DNA from: Leptodontidium sp. MPI-SDFR-AT-0119
Lineage: Eukaryota > Ascomycota > Leotiomycetes > Helotiales > Leptodontidiaceae
Assembly (NCBI GenBank): GCA_020726505.1
Contig: JAHLEZ010000012.1
Coordinates: 1,550,001 to 1,614,000, forward strand
DNA length: 64,000 nucleotides
Direction: 5' to 3'
The position numbers were made by a program, and so were the translations under genes. Every line of letters starts with the position of its first letter. Within the stretch, counting starts at the first letter, position 1. The notes under the pieces were generated by a model, which ran no database searches, had not been told where the DNA came from, and saw only the letters and a list, made by a program, of their open reading frames with translations. Below, in pieces: positions 47,901-60,319 of the stretch.

Positions 47901-50900
47901 TTGCTTCTCGAAGAGGGCGAAACAGGAGTTCTGTTCTTCGATTGGGTCTCCATCGTTCGTCTTCTGTTTCGCTCTCGGCCCTTCGCAAGCTGGCAACCCC
48001 CCATGACTATCTGCTTTGTTTTGGCACACAAGGAAGGTAAGACCAACAGGCAGGGATGATACTGCTACCTTTTGGCCACGCTGCACTGGATCGACGCTGG
48101 GACCTGGCTTCGTCCTGCCGTTGTCAAGGACATCCTCGGCGGGGAGAAGAAAAGGAACAAAGATGTTGTCCAGCATGACATGGCTAGCTAGCCCGCCTCA
48201 GGCTGGGGGACTGACTGGAAATGTGCGCAAAGACACCCGAGTAAGTGCTTGGACGGTGGACTGTGCGTAGCATAAATCTCCGTACCGCCTCGTTCCGCGT
48301 GCGTGCCTGGTTGCTTGCTTGATAGGGAGGGTGGCGAAAGGAATACAGAGAGGATATACTCGTGTGTTGTGAGAAACAGAGAGAGTGATTCAGAGCCTCG
48401 GATGTTGAGTGTTGAATGTGCTTGGAAGTGCCTATGTTAGTTGGAAGCTGCTTTTTGTTTCCAGTGGGAGTGGAAGGACCAGCTTGAGGCCCCTGATGCC
48501 CCTGAGGCCGCTCAAGATGGAGTCAATAGTCGACGGCCGTTGAGGTGTCTTCATCCCGCATGCATTGAAGAACCGCTAGGGGAACCTGGCTAGCAGCGAG
48601 CTTGACATTAGTGTTCTGCACGCCACAACTAATTATCCCGAACCAAGATCAAAAACATAAAAGCACAATTATCTCTCTCGTCCTCCACGAATCTCCTGAA
48701 CACTCCCTCAACACTCTCTGTCTGTGAGTACTGAGATCCGTATATCATGCGAGCATCAGAGACAGTTCCATGCTTCATCTTTCAGACAGACGTCGGTGGA
48801 ATGAGAATGAGGAAGTGTCAGCGAGCCGCAGCAGTAGGTTGCCCACTCACCAGTTCACTTGCGGCCGGCTAGCTGTCGACTGTGTGAAGCCTTTCGACTC
48901 ACAAGGTTCATGCCGATAAATGTCGATGTGTCAAAAGTCAAAACATCAGAGGATCCTTCCTAGTGTTTCACAACACACCTCCTGCTAGACCCCGTTGACA
49001 GCTTTAGACGGCTGGGGGGAAATTGGCATGCTATTCTGAGGACGGCTAGGAAAGTGACTAGCTACTTGTACAGACTGCCTGTAGAGCAGAGGCCTCTGAC
49101 GAAGTAGTTTCGAGAACTAGAACATTCAGCAACTGGACGCACTTCCGCAGGCGACGATAGCCTCTCATCAGTCTTGAAATACTGCGAATAGCAATCATGT
49201 ACGACACTCGTGGCGTTGATCATCCAAATCGTGAATTAAAACAGAGATCTAGAAGCACCAGAAGCAGATCAGTTCTGTAAAGATGCAAGTGTGGTGCCAT
49301 GACCCGTCAACCACCACTACTGTGGTGTGCTAATCTCTCGGCCGGCTGGCTTACTCTTGTACCAAGAGGAAGAACAAGAAAGCGTTTGAGACATGTGTGC
49401 AAAAATAATCTGCAGCCAGCCATCTCATTTGATGCTGTGATCCTCGAGGTACTATGGATTTCAGGACTTGTACTCAAACTCTATTACAGGATCTTGCACC
49501 TGCAGTGAGATGTGAGTATCCGTGCCTCGGAAAATTGTGGAAAATTACAATCAGACGAAGTTATATCGTGCTGCTGAGCACTGACCGGGGCCTGAGAGGT
49601 GGTTCACTTGACCTGGACCTTTGTTTGTGTAGACATGTGGTCTAAGTAGCTTGTGTTTCGCCATACTGCTTTTGGAATAATTGGTTTCCTTCCGGCTCTT
49701 CAACTTGCAGATGTTTGACATACGCCAGAGCTACCACAATTGCCTATACGGGCGGCCACGAGTGACTCTGAAACAAATACCACCGATCAAAGCTTTCGAC
49801 ATCCGACTTTGGAGAAGGGTGGCCGGTCTGCCACCAGATCGTGAATGACATAAGTCATGATCACCACAAGGATGGGCTGGAAGGTGTTTCTGACAGGATA
49901 GGCAGGCAGGCGACGAATTGGCACAAGAGCGCATGAATTCGGATGTTTCAGCGGCCGATCGTGGCTTGATTGCTGGTTGCACAGCCAGGCGGAGCTGCAG
50001 AATCTGGGATGGTGATCTGAAGTATTGACGCGGGTTCCCAGCTCGGTGATGGTTCGGTGGGACCTATAGAGAGTCGCGAGAGAGCTGTGCTACAGGTCGA
50101 TGCTTTCAGGTTCTCACGATAAGATACCGTGATGCGATGGCATGCATGCCGTTGTGGTCGTCGTTACACTGGCACAGCAGGTTGTTGTTGCTTCTGTACG
50201 CGGCACGAGATGTTGGAAATCTGGTAACGAGATTGACGAGATACAGACCCCTGGTGTTTTTTTTTTTTGGAGATCCTCGTTGGACCGCGAAGATCGTGCA
50301 ACGTCCGCAGCCAGTCACGGGCCCAGCTGCACCTGTCAATCGAGATCCCCTGAGTTCTTTCTTGACTTGCCTTGGTCCCCCCCCCCCCGCGACGACACGC
50401 AGATCACGACAGACCGGAACCAGGATCTGATATTGTCTACATGCCTGTCCTGTCAAACGCCGCTTTGACTCGCAAGCTGCTCTGCATCGGGAAATCGATG
50501 CTTTCTTTTTGTCTTCCTGGTTTGATATCCAGCCATGAACGCGTCTGTCCGCGCCCGCTGCCTGTCCTGTCAAGCGGATGAACGGTCAGAACAGTCAGTT
50601 GGCAGTTCCCGATCTGCAGATGGTTTGATTTCTCTGCCAAGGTAACAGTGTAGATGTCAAGACAGTTTCGTGCGAGGCAGGCAGGCGCAGTACTGTAACA
50701 TTACAGCAACAAACCCAACAATAATGCAATAGAGTTTCCAAAATGACGTGAGTGACTCTCCCTAGGCTTTTCTAGTGCCTCGTTACAATGATCAACACGA
50801 CGATGCTGTGAGGGAGCAAGCAGGGAAGAAGGCTGTCCCAGCGATGATGCAGCCCTTTACTTCACAGCATATCTCGCTTCAACGTCCACGATGATCGATC

Positions 50901-53900
50901 TCTGTTGGGAATTATCATATATCTTGCAGACGGGAAGCAGCAGATAAATTCGAAATCGAAAGCCAAGGCTGGGATTCAGTGTCACCAGTCCAGTCCTGTA
51001 CGTTGCGACATCGTACTGTACTGTGCTTGGGTGAAGCGATTGTCGAGGACAGCCTCCCCAAGCAAGCAGCAAAAGTGGTGACCACTGACCACTGAGCAGC
51101 TTCCATGACATCGCAACGGCTGCTCGCATCCCCGAGCCTTGGGAAAAAGCAACTTGCAACAGTGACACCCACCTTACCTGCACACCTGAAAAGAGAGCGC
51201 TGCTGCACCAAGCATGCACCCCGCCGTCTACAACCAGCTGTTCGGGCTTCACTTCGTCCGCCATCCCATATCGGGCTCCTCTCACGAAGTGTCAAGTTTC
51301 ATGACTCGAGCCGAGAAACGCCAGACAGCGGCACAGACAACGGGTGTCGACAGGGAACGGGACGATCTTCAACTCAAACGCACGGCACGCCAGGATCCCA
51401 GTCGATGCGAGAAACATACCGAGTGGCAGCCGCCGAACCACAAACATTCAAAGCATCGCGAACTGGACTGACGTTGGAGGCTTCGAGGAAGCTGTGCTAT
51501 GACCGGTTCAACGGCACAGGAACAATTGATTGTTCGGTTTGTAAATCGCACAGTAGAGACAAAGGCGGCGCTGGAAGAGAAGGGAGACTTGCCCCTGACG
51601 GACTGCGCCACGCGCCTATTGTGGACCCCTGAGCTCCAGCTGTACAATACACAACAGTAAAACAACGAGACGGCGCCATGGTGGTGTCCTATTCCGTCCT
51701 ATCAGCCCGTGAGAGCCTGCTATGGAGCCACCAGTCCCAGCATTCGTGAGTGGTACAGCACGTAGAGCACTCGATCTGTACAGAGGTACAGTATACCTAC
51801 TCAATCTACAGCATGCGCCGACAGACTCGTGGAAACGTGCAGCAGCGTGCAAACTGGGTCCATTGTCCAAGTCAGCCCCAGGTACAGTCTCCAGGCCGGC
51901 TGGCTGGTCCGCACAGCCCTCAGCCCGGAACAAGAGGCTGATCACCCCGCCATTAACCCAAGCATCCCAGCAATACCAGAGCACAGCGTGCAGGGCGTAC
52001 AATAATATATTGCTGGCCACTGAAACATCTGGGAATGTGTATCTGGGCTGGTCTTTGGAGATGCCATTCATCTGCGATGGCCCGGTATTGTTCACGGGAT
52101 CCGACATAACCAGTACCACATCCATATCCTAGGCCATGGGTCTGTCTGTCTGCACAGGCGGCTTTTGTACGACTGACAAACGACAGCTGTCACATCAATC
52201 CCCTGCTTGTCACCTGAGGAAAGCGAGGTTTCGAGCATTGTGTCACTCGGACGGCCAGCCAGCTTCGCCACAACCCCTATTGTTCAACCTGTGGAGGCTC
52301 TGTTTCGTTGATACTTCCAGATGCAGGAACGGCGGCGAGTGATGAAGCCAACTTGGTACAAGTGGAGTAAACCAAACTCGATATGGATCATGGTCAAGAG
52401 AGGATTAGTTGTTGCGAGCCCTCTATGGGTATTAGAAGTAGTGCATCCTTGATGGGGAAGTCTTCGTTGCAATTTACCAACACGTTCCCCCTCGCATCGC
52501 TATCTCCAAGTGAGATGCCGAACACGAAAAATGTCCCTGTTGTCTTGTTCTACTTATCATCAAATATTCATGTTGCCAAATAATAGTGAGTTGGAGCAAA
52601 CTTCTCCTGTGCCTCGGTGATTTTTCCGACGGAAAATCACAGAGTCTTGAATATCCTGGTGTTAGGTTGGAGCTATCATCGCTGCGCTACCTGGGCTCTG
52701 GACCTTAGTTTGGGATCCAGACCAGCCAAAATAATCTTGATTCTGGAGGGAAGGTGTAACCGCATTGTGAGCGATGCCATCATGCACTTTCGAGTCGAGG
52801 AATTCGATCCTTGCTATGCCAACCTCAATTCGGTGCTGGTCGGCGACTGCTTTCCAAGGTTGAAGAGCTCGATGCGCTCACACCTCGAGCCAATTGCTGT
52901 TTTGCTGGGGATGTTTGTCCGCAAGTTTCTCCTGTTCCTGCCTTGCCTCTCTCTACCTTATTACTTTTCTGAAATTGAACATGAAGTTTGTGAAGAGCCT
53001 CTCTCTACCAAGTGTGGATTGTTTCTTCCCTGCAAAACATTTATCTGGCGCTCTCAGGTACCCAACGTACATTGACTTCTGCTTCATCGCTTCGCTTCAC
53101 TCCCAAAATAGTGGCCTCTTTTGGGTGCTCTCATTTCCAGCGTACTTGGATCCATGTATGGAAATGTCTTCTGGAGGCCCCAGCTGGCCTGCAAGCAAGC
53201 CTGGGGTTCCCATACATGGAACGATCAATCATAGGAGTGCCGATAACTGCTAGACCTGTTCCCACCTCTTCAACACAACTGCCCTGCCTCTTCAAAGTGC
53301 AAAGAGCCTCTGCAATTTCGTCACACGAGAAGCCAAGACTTCAGCGCCAACTCTGGTTCCAGCCCGGGTGCTTTGGACGATCCCAACCACCTCGCGCCAT
53401 CATAGCAATCCTCGTGTCAAGTCCATCGTGACAAATCTTAGCTTCAACCTAATCAAGCCAGGGCACAAACTACCTATTCCGCCTCCGATGTAGTCAAAGT
53501 TTCTGTATGTGGAGAAGCGGAATAGCGCGACTAAACCGGGAGAAAACCAAGCATTGAAGGTGCAGCCTAATGTCAATGTGACAATCTCATAGCAACCACG
53601 ACGGCTCCTCCGCTAAGGGAAAATAGCGTACGCTTCCGGGTTACATCCGATAGAGCCATGTGCTATCTCGACATTTGCCCCAACTTCCTCGGCCAGCTCG
53701 AATACTTAGTGACTGACACTAGACATTTTGACAACGGGCCTACTTCTCAAGGAGATTTGGCCGAGGCAACCCCCTCTTCCAAAAGCGATCGAGGGCATGA
53801 TCAATGTATTCGCGCCGTCTTTTGTGCCATGCAGTAGTCTGTGTCCCGTTCTTCAAAGTGACATAGCAAGGCACTCTTGCTTCGGGCAATCCAGGAACGA

Positions 53901-55926
53901 GCCACTTGGCAGTAATGCTGGTACCGTTATCTCTTCTAGATGTGGCTAATCATTGAACGCACGCACATTGCACACGTCGTCCCCGCATCATAATGGCTTC
54001 AATGGCCCCTTACGTTGTGTTCCTCATCTCTACAAGGGACGAGTCCTCACAGTAATGCGATAAAGCTATCATGGACTGTTGGCTTCCGCCTTGAAACATC
54101 ATGGTTCTCGTTCAAGTGCCGAGGGATGGACACAACGGGAAAAAGCCTTGAGTTAATCTGGTCTGAGTAACGAACATGACAACATGTTGTCGGCCGACGA
54201 TCCTCTATCCTGCTCAAGTGTGTTAGGCAGCTCGACTACCCTGATTCCCGACCAACCATTACATATCCCACATGGTCCTTCATTTGAATTAACTTTGACA
54301 GCAGCATCCGAGGCACATGTCAATCACATTTGGGGGAGGAACCACTCCGGTACTTGGATGACTGCCGTGTATGTTTCCCCACTTGCACCGGACTTTAGAT
54401 CTTGGTACCGTGGGGTTCTCCACAACATAATAGACAAATGCTTCCCCTCTTCCAGCTTATCCGTTCCTGTTTTGTTGATTCATATAGCTGCAGATTGCGG
54501 TACTGTACTTCTAACAGGTCGATACTGTTCCTGCCCCCGCTTCAGGCCTCGGCGACAAGAAGGTTTGGCTTTCGAAGAAACCTTTGGTGGATGGGGAGGA
54601 CGGGTAAGATTGACGCGTTCTCCTGGCAATTCAACAACTCCATTTCCTTGATCAGAACAATGATATGACTTAGCGGAGCCCACCAATCCTGAATGGGCTT
54701 TTTTTGATTTTTCCTCTTTCCCTTTTTGAATAGATAATGACTCATTTGGAGATCACTTGTCACTACCAGCTCAATGACCCTCAAGGCACATCAAGTTTTC
54801 GTTTCTCATCATCCAACCTGCCTCGGCGAGGCAAATGGCGCATGTAGAAGGGGGCACTCGACCCCTACTCGGATGCTTTCAGAAGATCGACTACTGGTTC
54901 CTGGATTCGAGATTCCTTGTCCCCCCCCCGTTGGAGCTCAAGCCTCAACGAAACGGCTGAAAGTCTTCTGCAGATCTCGAACTATCGATTTCGGACGACC
55001 AAACCCCCTCCACAAACTCCTACTGGCAGCATACAGGGTCGGTGATCGCACTATTTGCTTATTGAACTGACTCTCGTGGTTCTCTGCCGTCTGTTCGTCA
55101 AAGAAAAAAACGTTCATCCCACTGTTTGGCGGAGGTCGATCACCGGATGCTGCAGTGGGAGCCAGAGCAAGTAGTTCCTTGTTGCCTTCTCAAAATGGCA
55201 ATATCAAGTCCGGGGGAAGCCATCGATCTTCAAGTCAGAGTAGACCAGATCTGACAATACAATCCCGCGTCGAGTCCAGAGGGAGAAATAGCCTACCCTT
55301 TCAATCCATTCAAACATTCTCTGAACAACTTAGAGTAAACCACTCTCCTGCTGGGCCCATTGCTAGAACTCGCTGCGTAAGGTCAGCAAACAGTATCCTC
55401 CAACCGATGTCTTCAGCCCCGACACAAAAGGACCTAACATGCTGCATGATACTCTGTTGAACGGCTCGCAACTTGAAGCAGACCTCCTCTCAATTCCCAT
55501 ACCTTCTCCTTCTTCGGAGAAGGAGGCCTGTGGTGCTTTTCTGAAACACGTCTTCAAGTATTAGGCTTCTTCAAAGCGACTTGCTTCTCTGTCCGCTCTG
55601 AAGATTTCCTTGCAGTGCAATATCCTTCTTCTCCTCCTCGTTATTGGACTGACACCCTAAAACCACTGCTCCAGTGAAGATTCAAAGTTTTCCCGCTTTC
55701 TGTCATCGTCCTCTGAAGACCGAGAAAGTTGAAGACCATTGTCCCCCCCCCGTCTCATGTCTAAGAAAATCCTGCTCCCTAAGCAGCCTTGGAATCTTGA
55801 AGCTTTCAGACGAAGTCTGACTGTTGTGCATTGGAATGGGAAATTTTGAGTCGACTGATGATGATAAATGAGAAGACAAATCAGTGTTCAGAGGTGTGGA
55901 ATATGCGGTGGTGGAGCCTGGCTGGG
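44947..55926. other. About 11 kb gene-poor region upstream of the homeobox gene
   Basis: Frames of up to 190 codons occur, for example near 46.4-47.0 and 51.1-51.6 kb, but they overlap in several frames and both strands, start with non-ATG codons, and show no domain or paired splice sites. Includes the proposed 5' UTR exon and a CA-rich leader (about 45330-45830) of the homeobox gene, G/C and T homopolymers near 50.25-50.4 kb, and C runs near 54.93 and 55.74 kb. Long untranslated or regulatory RNA is possible but not shown. Confidence 0.5.
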
Positions 55927-58153
55927 CTAATCATTTGCGCCAATTATGGAATGTATATGTATCACACAGGTGATAACCCAGGAGGCTTGCATTCTCCTGT
56001 AAAGACCGCGAAATAATTGTCCAGCGGAAACAATCATCCGCAATATGCGAGTCCCATTTGAGGAACCATCATTACTCATAATCATGGTAATCTTTTCCCC
56101 CAGGTCGTATAGGAGCATTTTGAAGTATTCCACCGGGACATTGGAGGACCTCATCCACTGAGGCGCTCTTCCGTTTTTGTATGTAGAAATAAGAAATTGG
56201 TTTAAGTTGCGAGGATCGTTGTGCCAGACTTCTCCCCTCTTTGCAAACCCATCCAACCAACGAAAATATAGAGCAGAGCGACCAACCTCCTTGGTTCTCA
56301 AAAAGTCCGTTCTTTGGGCTGGTCATCTTTCCAAGAGACGCAGAACGTCCTTATGACACGTCGAGGATGGCCACTAGCTTCAAGAGTCTTCCAGTACAAG
56401 GTATCTGGGCTCCCGCCAGGTTTATCCAGATAGATAAGCTGCGATATATCGACTTTTAGACTGGCGAGAGGGAGAGTCTTTTCCGGAGACCGGAGTATTT
56501 TCCAAGCGCTTTCGACGAATTCGTGATCGAGGTTTCGGCCAAGATTGGCTTCCTCAAGCTCGGTACCAATCGTCTGGGTTCGCAGCGTTAAAGTTCGGAG
56601 ATGAGGAAATGTGGTTATGGCTTGCAGAAACTGAGCATGCTAGGTGGAAGAAGATTAACTTGGCGGCAAAGATTCACAGTCTTGTGGACCTAGGGACTTA
56701 CATTATCATTGAATCGATTGATTCCAAGGTCCAACTCCTCAATCGCAGGGCACGATTTTTGGAGCACCGCTACGTCAGTTGAAGATAAAGCTGGGAAAGC
56801 GGTCGACAGTAAGTCTTCGAATGAGGGGTTGAAGCGTCGGAGATGGGCACGGGGTGTGCATACCCGATGGGCTCAACAACTTCTTGTATGAACCGATTCT
56901 GATAGCTTTCACCAATTTCATAGAGTCGGAGAGCTCGGAGGCCTGTTTTGTTGGTTAATGATGTAATGTTAAATTTGCTCAGCATGGTCGACACGTCAAT
57001 CTGTTCCAGTGAGGGCAGGGCAGCAAGAAAGCGGTTCAACAACAATGCTGTCTCCTCTTGGTGGGAGTAGTAAGTTGGGTCTCTTTTTCAAACATCATAG
57101 CGATACCCTTTGAAGCTCCGTAGCCGTTGGAAATACTCTGGTTTTACGGTCCGAAGGAAATAGTAGAGATCTCGAATGTGAAGATTTTCCAGGTTAGAGA
57201 AATTCCCTAGACAATGAATCAGCAAAATGTTCGTCAGGAGTCTGGAACCGGGGGCATGAGTGGGGTGATGGAAGCTCCTAGCGAGAATTTGGACTGGCAA
57301 TACTCACATATCCTGAGTACGTCATCTTTTTCAAACTTCCATCTATCCAGGGATACTTCGAGAGTCCTAATGGCGGGTAGAGTACCAGAAGCCGGGTTGA
57401 ATATCCCACGCTGCGATGTCATGTTGATAGATTGTAGATTGGAGGCTCCAACAAGCATTTTGTGGAGCGCGTTGACATTCGGACTGAATGCTGCAACGAA
57501 CGTGATTGATGTAATATTGGCGGGCGGATATGACGCGGCAAGCTCCTCCTCCTCATTTTCAGACATGGGGCACAGGTAGCTATCGAGGTGAAGAGCTACG
57601 CGAGGTACCCTTTGTGAGATGGCCTAGCTGATGTTTCGAGGCATTGGCATTCGAAGATCTCAACTATACAGATCATTAGAGAGAGCCCTGCAGTCAGTCG
57701 GGCTTCTTACCGAATACTTTCTAGCCGTGAGCAGTCTCTTGATATCTCGGAAACGTGATCCCATCCACAGTTCAGCTCATGCCGAATAATCAAGCGGCGA
57801 GTGTGAAGGGAGATGCTGCGGATTGCGGCTTGGCGACTAGGACGAAATTTGAGGAGGGATTCGCTCAGCACTATCTGCCGGTATCGAAAGGGGGGTAACA
57901 AGAGTGTTGATTTTGCGGGAGACTAGTTGGAGGGGTAGGAAAGAAGCTGATTGATATTGGAATGGATCATCGTCCGCGAGCTATCAAATTGTCAGGAATG
58001 GGCGAAGTATAGATTGTGTGATCAAACCTTCTAAAATATAAGCAATATGATCTCGGGACTGAAGTTTTCCAGCGACTGTATCTTGAATGTACCCCATGCT
58101 GCAGCAGTCTCGAACTCCGCTGGGGACGATGACGGCGGCTCCGTGGGAGCCAT
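55927..58153 (-). pseudogene. F-box/LRR protein relic with several frameshifts
   Basis: The ATG at 58153 begins MAPTEPPSSSPAEFETAAAW and an F-box-like start SLENFSPEIILLI. The frame then breaks, resumes as DDPFQYQSASFLPLQLVSRK, and breaks again in a C6 run (57890-57895), after which YRQIVLSESLLKF continues the F-box pattern. Downstream are leucine-rich pieces on clear introns: ANITSITFVAAF, NFSNLENLHIRDLYYF and LPSLEQIDVSTML. Another break lies in a C4 run (56851-56854), after which come AHLRRFNPSFEDLL and CPAIEELDLGINRF. A further one is in a T5 run (56300-56304), followed by EVGRSALYFRWLDGFAKRG. Each break is healed by adding or removing one or two bases. A whole former protein of roughly 550-600 residues is readable in order. 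Other genes here, even the 1703-residue one, show no such breaks, so this is most likely a real pseudogene rather than poor sequence. Confidence 0.75.
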
Positions 58154-59512
58154 ATTTGGGTTAACTAGTTTGTATATAGTAAGTAAAGAGCATTAAGCGG
58201 TAGATAGGTACTTTCTGTGGGCTTTAGTCGAGCCAGTTGAGGCTAGCATTCCTGGCGAACTACGTTGTGATGTTCATGTAAACTGCCGAAATTAGCCGCT
58301 GGCGCACCTGACATAACACGTGATATATCTGACATCACTCCTTTTCGATTTCTTTTTGGGTGGAATATCGCGGGCTTCCATTGATGATTACAACAGGCAA
58401 CATGAACGCCTTCAGAATACCAGTTGCTAACTTTGCCTATCCACCGTTGTCTTTCGTTTTGCTTGCAACTTCAACTCCATCGGCTGATGATCTTCCAACA
58501 ACACAACGAACCTCAGCCACGCAGACCTGAAAAGAGGCCTGCAGAGGGGCTCCCTCACCCGCCACAATCACATCTATTTCAAGCCGCTATCTCGCGCAAT
58601 GGGCAATCAGTGGCTTGTGCTGAGTATAGTCCGCTGTATGCACTCGCAGGAAGATGCGTGGATAAAAATGGGTCTTGTTTCAACCCTTGGGTGGTGCAAT
58701 ATCAGATCGACTTGCTCCGTACGACATGACAATCACCCACGCAGCAAACATATTGAGTTGACATATGTATAAGCCTGGGGATTTCTGGCAATATATTGCG
58801 GCTTACTCTCAACTTAAATTTTTTTTTTTTTGGCCAATGACTGGAGAATGGTTGGAAGAATTTCTTTCTGATGCGATTGACTTTGAGGCATCTTTCTGGC
58901 CCTGTCTTGAGCCCCTAGTACGCCCATCTACTTGACTATGGAAGCACTTTCTCCCCAGCATACGTTCAAAGTTTGAACCGATTCCTAACTTGCACTTCTC
59001 CACAAGGCGGGCGAGAGGCTGAGAATTGAGGATCGGAATATCTTGGCAACCAATGAAATGGTACGCGTGTGCATTGTTTCATCCCGTCACCCACGCAATG
59101 TTGATCTGGACCGATCTAATTGTGGAAAACCTCCACGATATTTTTGGGGATATAGCGTTATGCGTGGAGCTCTTACGACTGACAGCCGGCGATTAGGGCA
59201 GGCAAGGTACCGTGTTGCTTAGCTGTGGACCGTCATGCACGCGTAGCTGTGGGGAAAGTTGAAACAAAACTTTGAGATGTGGAGTTCATCCGGACATTCA
59301 GATGCAAACAACGCTCTGTCAGTATCTCCAGTGACAATATCATGTGGAAATTGTCATCAGCGAGGTTGGATATTTGATGTATAAGTATCCGTGGGCATTC
59401 CTTCAATTTTTTTTCTTCATCCTCATCTACTTCGTCTTCTTTCATCTCTTTCGCACTCCACTTCAGCATCTTTTCACTTCACGGCAGTGCCACTTCAGTT
59501 TATCACTTCATC
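58154..59512. other. Intergenic with promoter of the secreted Gly/Pro-rich protein
   Basis: About 1.36 kb with no supported gene. The right end carries a TATA-like box and pyrimidine-rich leader (listed separately). Confidence 0.45.
59380..59385 (+). promoter_or_regulatory. TATA-like box with CT-rich leader
   Basis: TATAAG lies 128 bp before the ATG at 59513 and is followed by a long CT-rich stretch (about 59400-59455), the usual look of a strong fungal core promoter and transcription start region. Confidence 0.55.
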
Positions 59513-60319
59513 ATGAGATCCTTCGCCCCTCTTATCCTTGCTGCTTTGGCCAGCTCTGCTGCAGCACAGTCCTTTGGCGGTTCTGCTGGACAGTCTATGC
59601 CAACCGACATGCCAGAATTCTCTGGACGACCGACTGGTGTCCGAACTGGAAGTGCTGCATTCCCTCAAGGAACTGGTGGCTTTGGTGGCCATGGAAAACA
59701 CGACCATGCGTCCGGCAGTGGTGGGTTCGCCAGGCCTTCCGGACAGAACGAATTCGGAGCACAACACTCGGGATTCCCAAGTCACACTGGCTCCGACTTT
59801 CCTTTCCCAACTGGTAGCCGACCATTTGAGTCTGGATCGCCACTATCGGCCAGAAATTTCGCTCGCGAATTCCCCTCAGGCGGCAACTTGGAATCTCTGT
59901 CTATGCCTACTGGAACTGGCATTGGTGGTTCTCAACAAACTGGTGCGAGACCAACTGGACCTCTCCCAAGCGGTTTCCCCAGCGATTTCCCTACCGGCTT
60001 CCCCAGTGGCTTCCCTACAGGAGGTCCTGGTGGAGCTCCTGCAACTGGATCACTAGGCTCTCGGCCAACTGGTTTTGGAGGTGTATTCGAAAGTGGATTT
60101 GGAGGAGAAAGGCCAACAGGTGCATTCAAATCCGGATCAGCTTTCCCATCTGCAGGCGCCAAGTTCCAGGCAAACAACAACTACGCCGCCCATTCCGGTC
60201 TCCCAACAATCCCTATCCCATCAAATGGTCTCGCATTGATCCCAACCGGCATGCCCACCCCATCTGGTGGATTCCCGTCCACTTTCCAAACCCGCGTCCG
60301 CCCTACCACCTCCGTTTAG
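59513..60319 (+). CDS. Secreted Gly/Pro/Ser/Thr-rich protein
   Basis: Intronless frame of 268 residues. MRSFAPLILAALASSAAAQ is a clear signal peptide. The mature part is low-complexity: Phe/Pro/Thr/Gly/Ser repeats such as PSGFPSDFPTGFPSGFPTGG (about residues 152-171) and scattered RPTG motifs. No Cys is present in the mature part and there is no hydrophobic C-terminus, so GPI anchoring is unlikely. The C-terminal region has LPTIPIPSNGLALIPTGMP, resembling a motif in the secreted protein 2 kb downstream. Strong core-promoter features upstream suggest high expression. A cell-wall, spore-coat or extracellular structural protein is plausible by composition only. The coding strand has biased codons that leave long shadow frames, so those were ignored. 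Confidence 0.78.
   Translation: MRSFAPLILAALASSAAAQSFGGSAGQSMPTDMPEFSGRPTGVRTGSAAFPQGTGGFGGHGKHDHASGSGGFARPSGQNEFGAQHSGFPSHTGSDFPFPTGSRPFESGSPLSARNFAREFPSGGNLESLSMPTGTGIGGSQQTGARPTGPLPSGFPSDFPTGFPSGFPTGGPGGAPATGSLGSRPTGFGGVFESGFGGERPTGAFKSGSAFPSAGAKFQANNNYAAHSGLPTIPIPSNGLALIPTGMPTPSGGFPSTFQTRVRPTTSV

Noticed and set aside
50370..50395. C and T homopolymers as sequence-gap artefacts
   Set aside because: Runs of 9-11 bases occur at several intergenic places and are within normal range; no coding frame depends on them there.
51105..52132. Overlapping 136-175 codon frames on both strands
   Set aside because: Several frames are open at once and none shows motifs, so chance in GC-rich sequence is likelier.
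52617..53431. Two plus-strand frames with hydrophobic stretches
   Set aside because: They begin or end arbitrarily, have no conserved pattern, and no splice sites join them.
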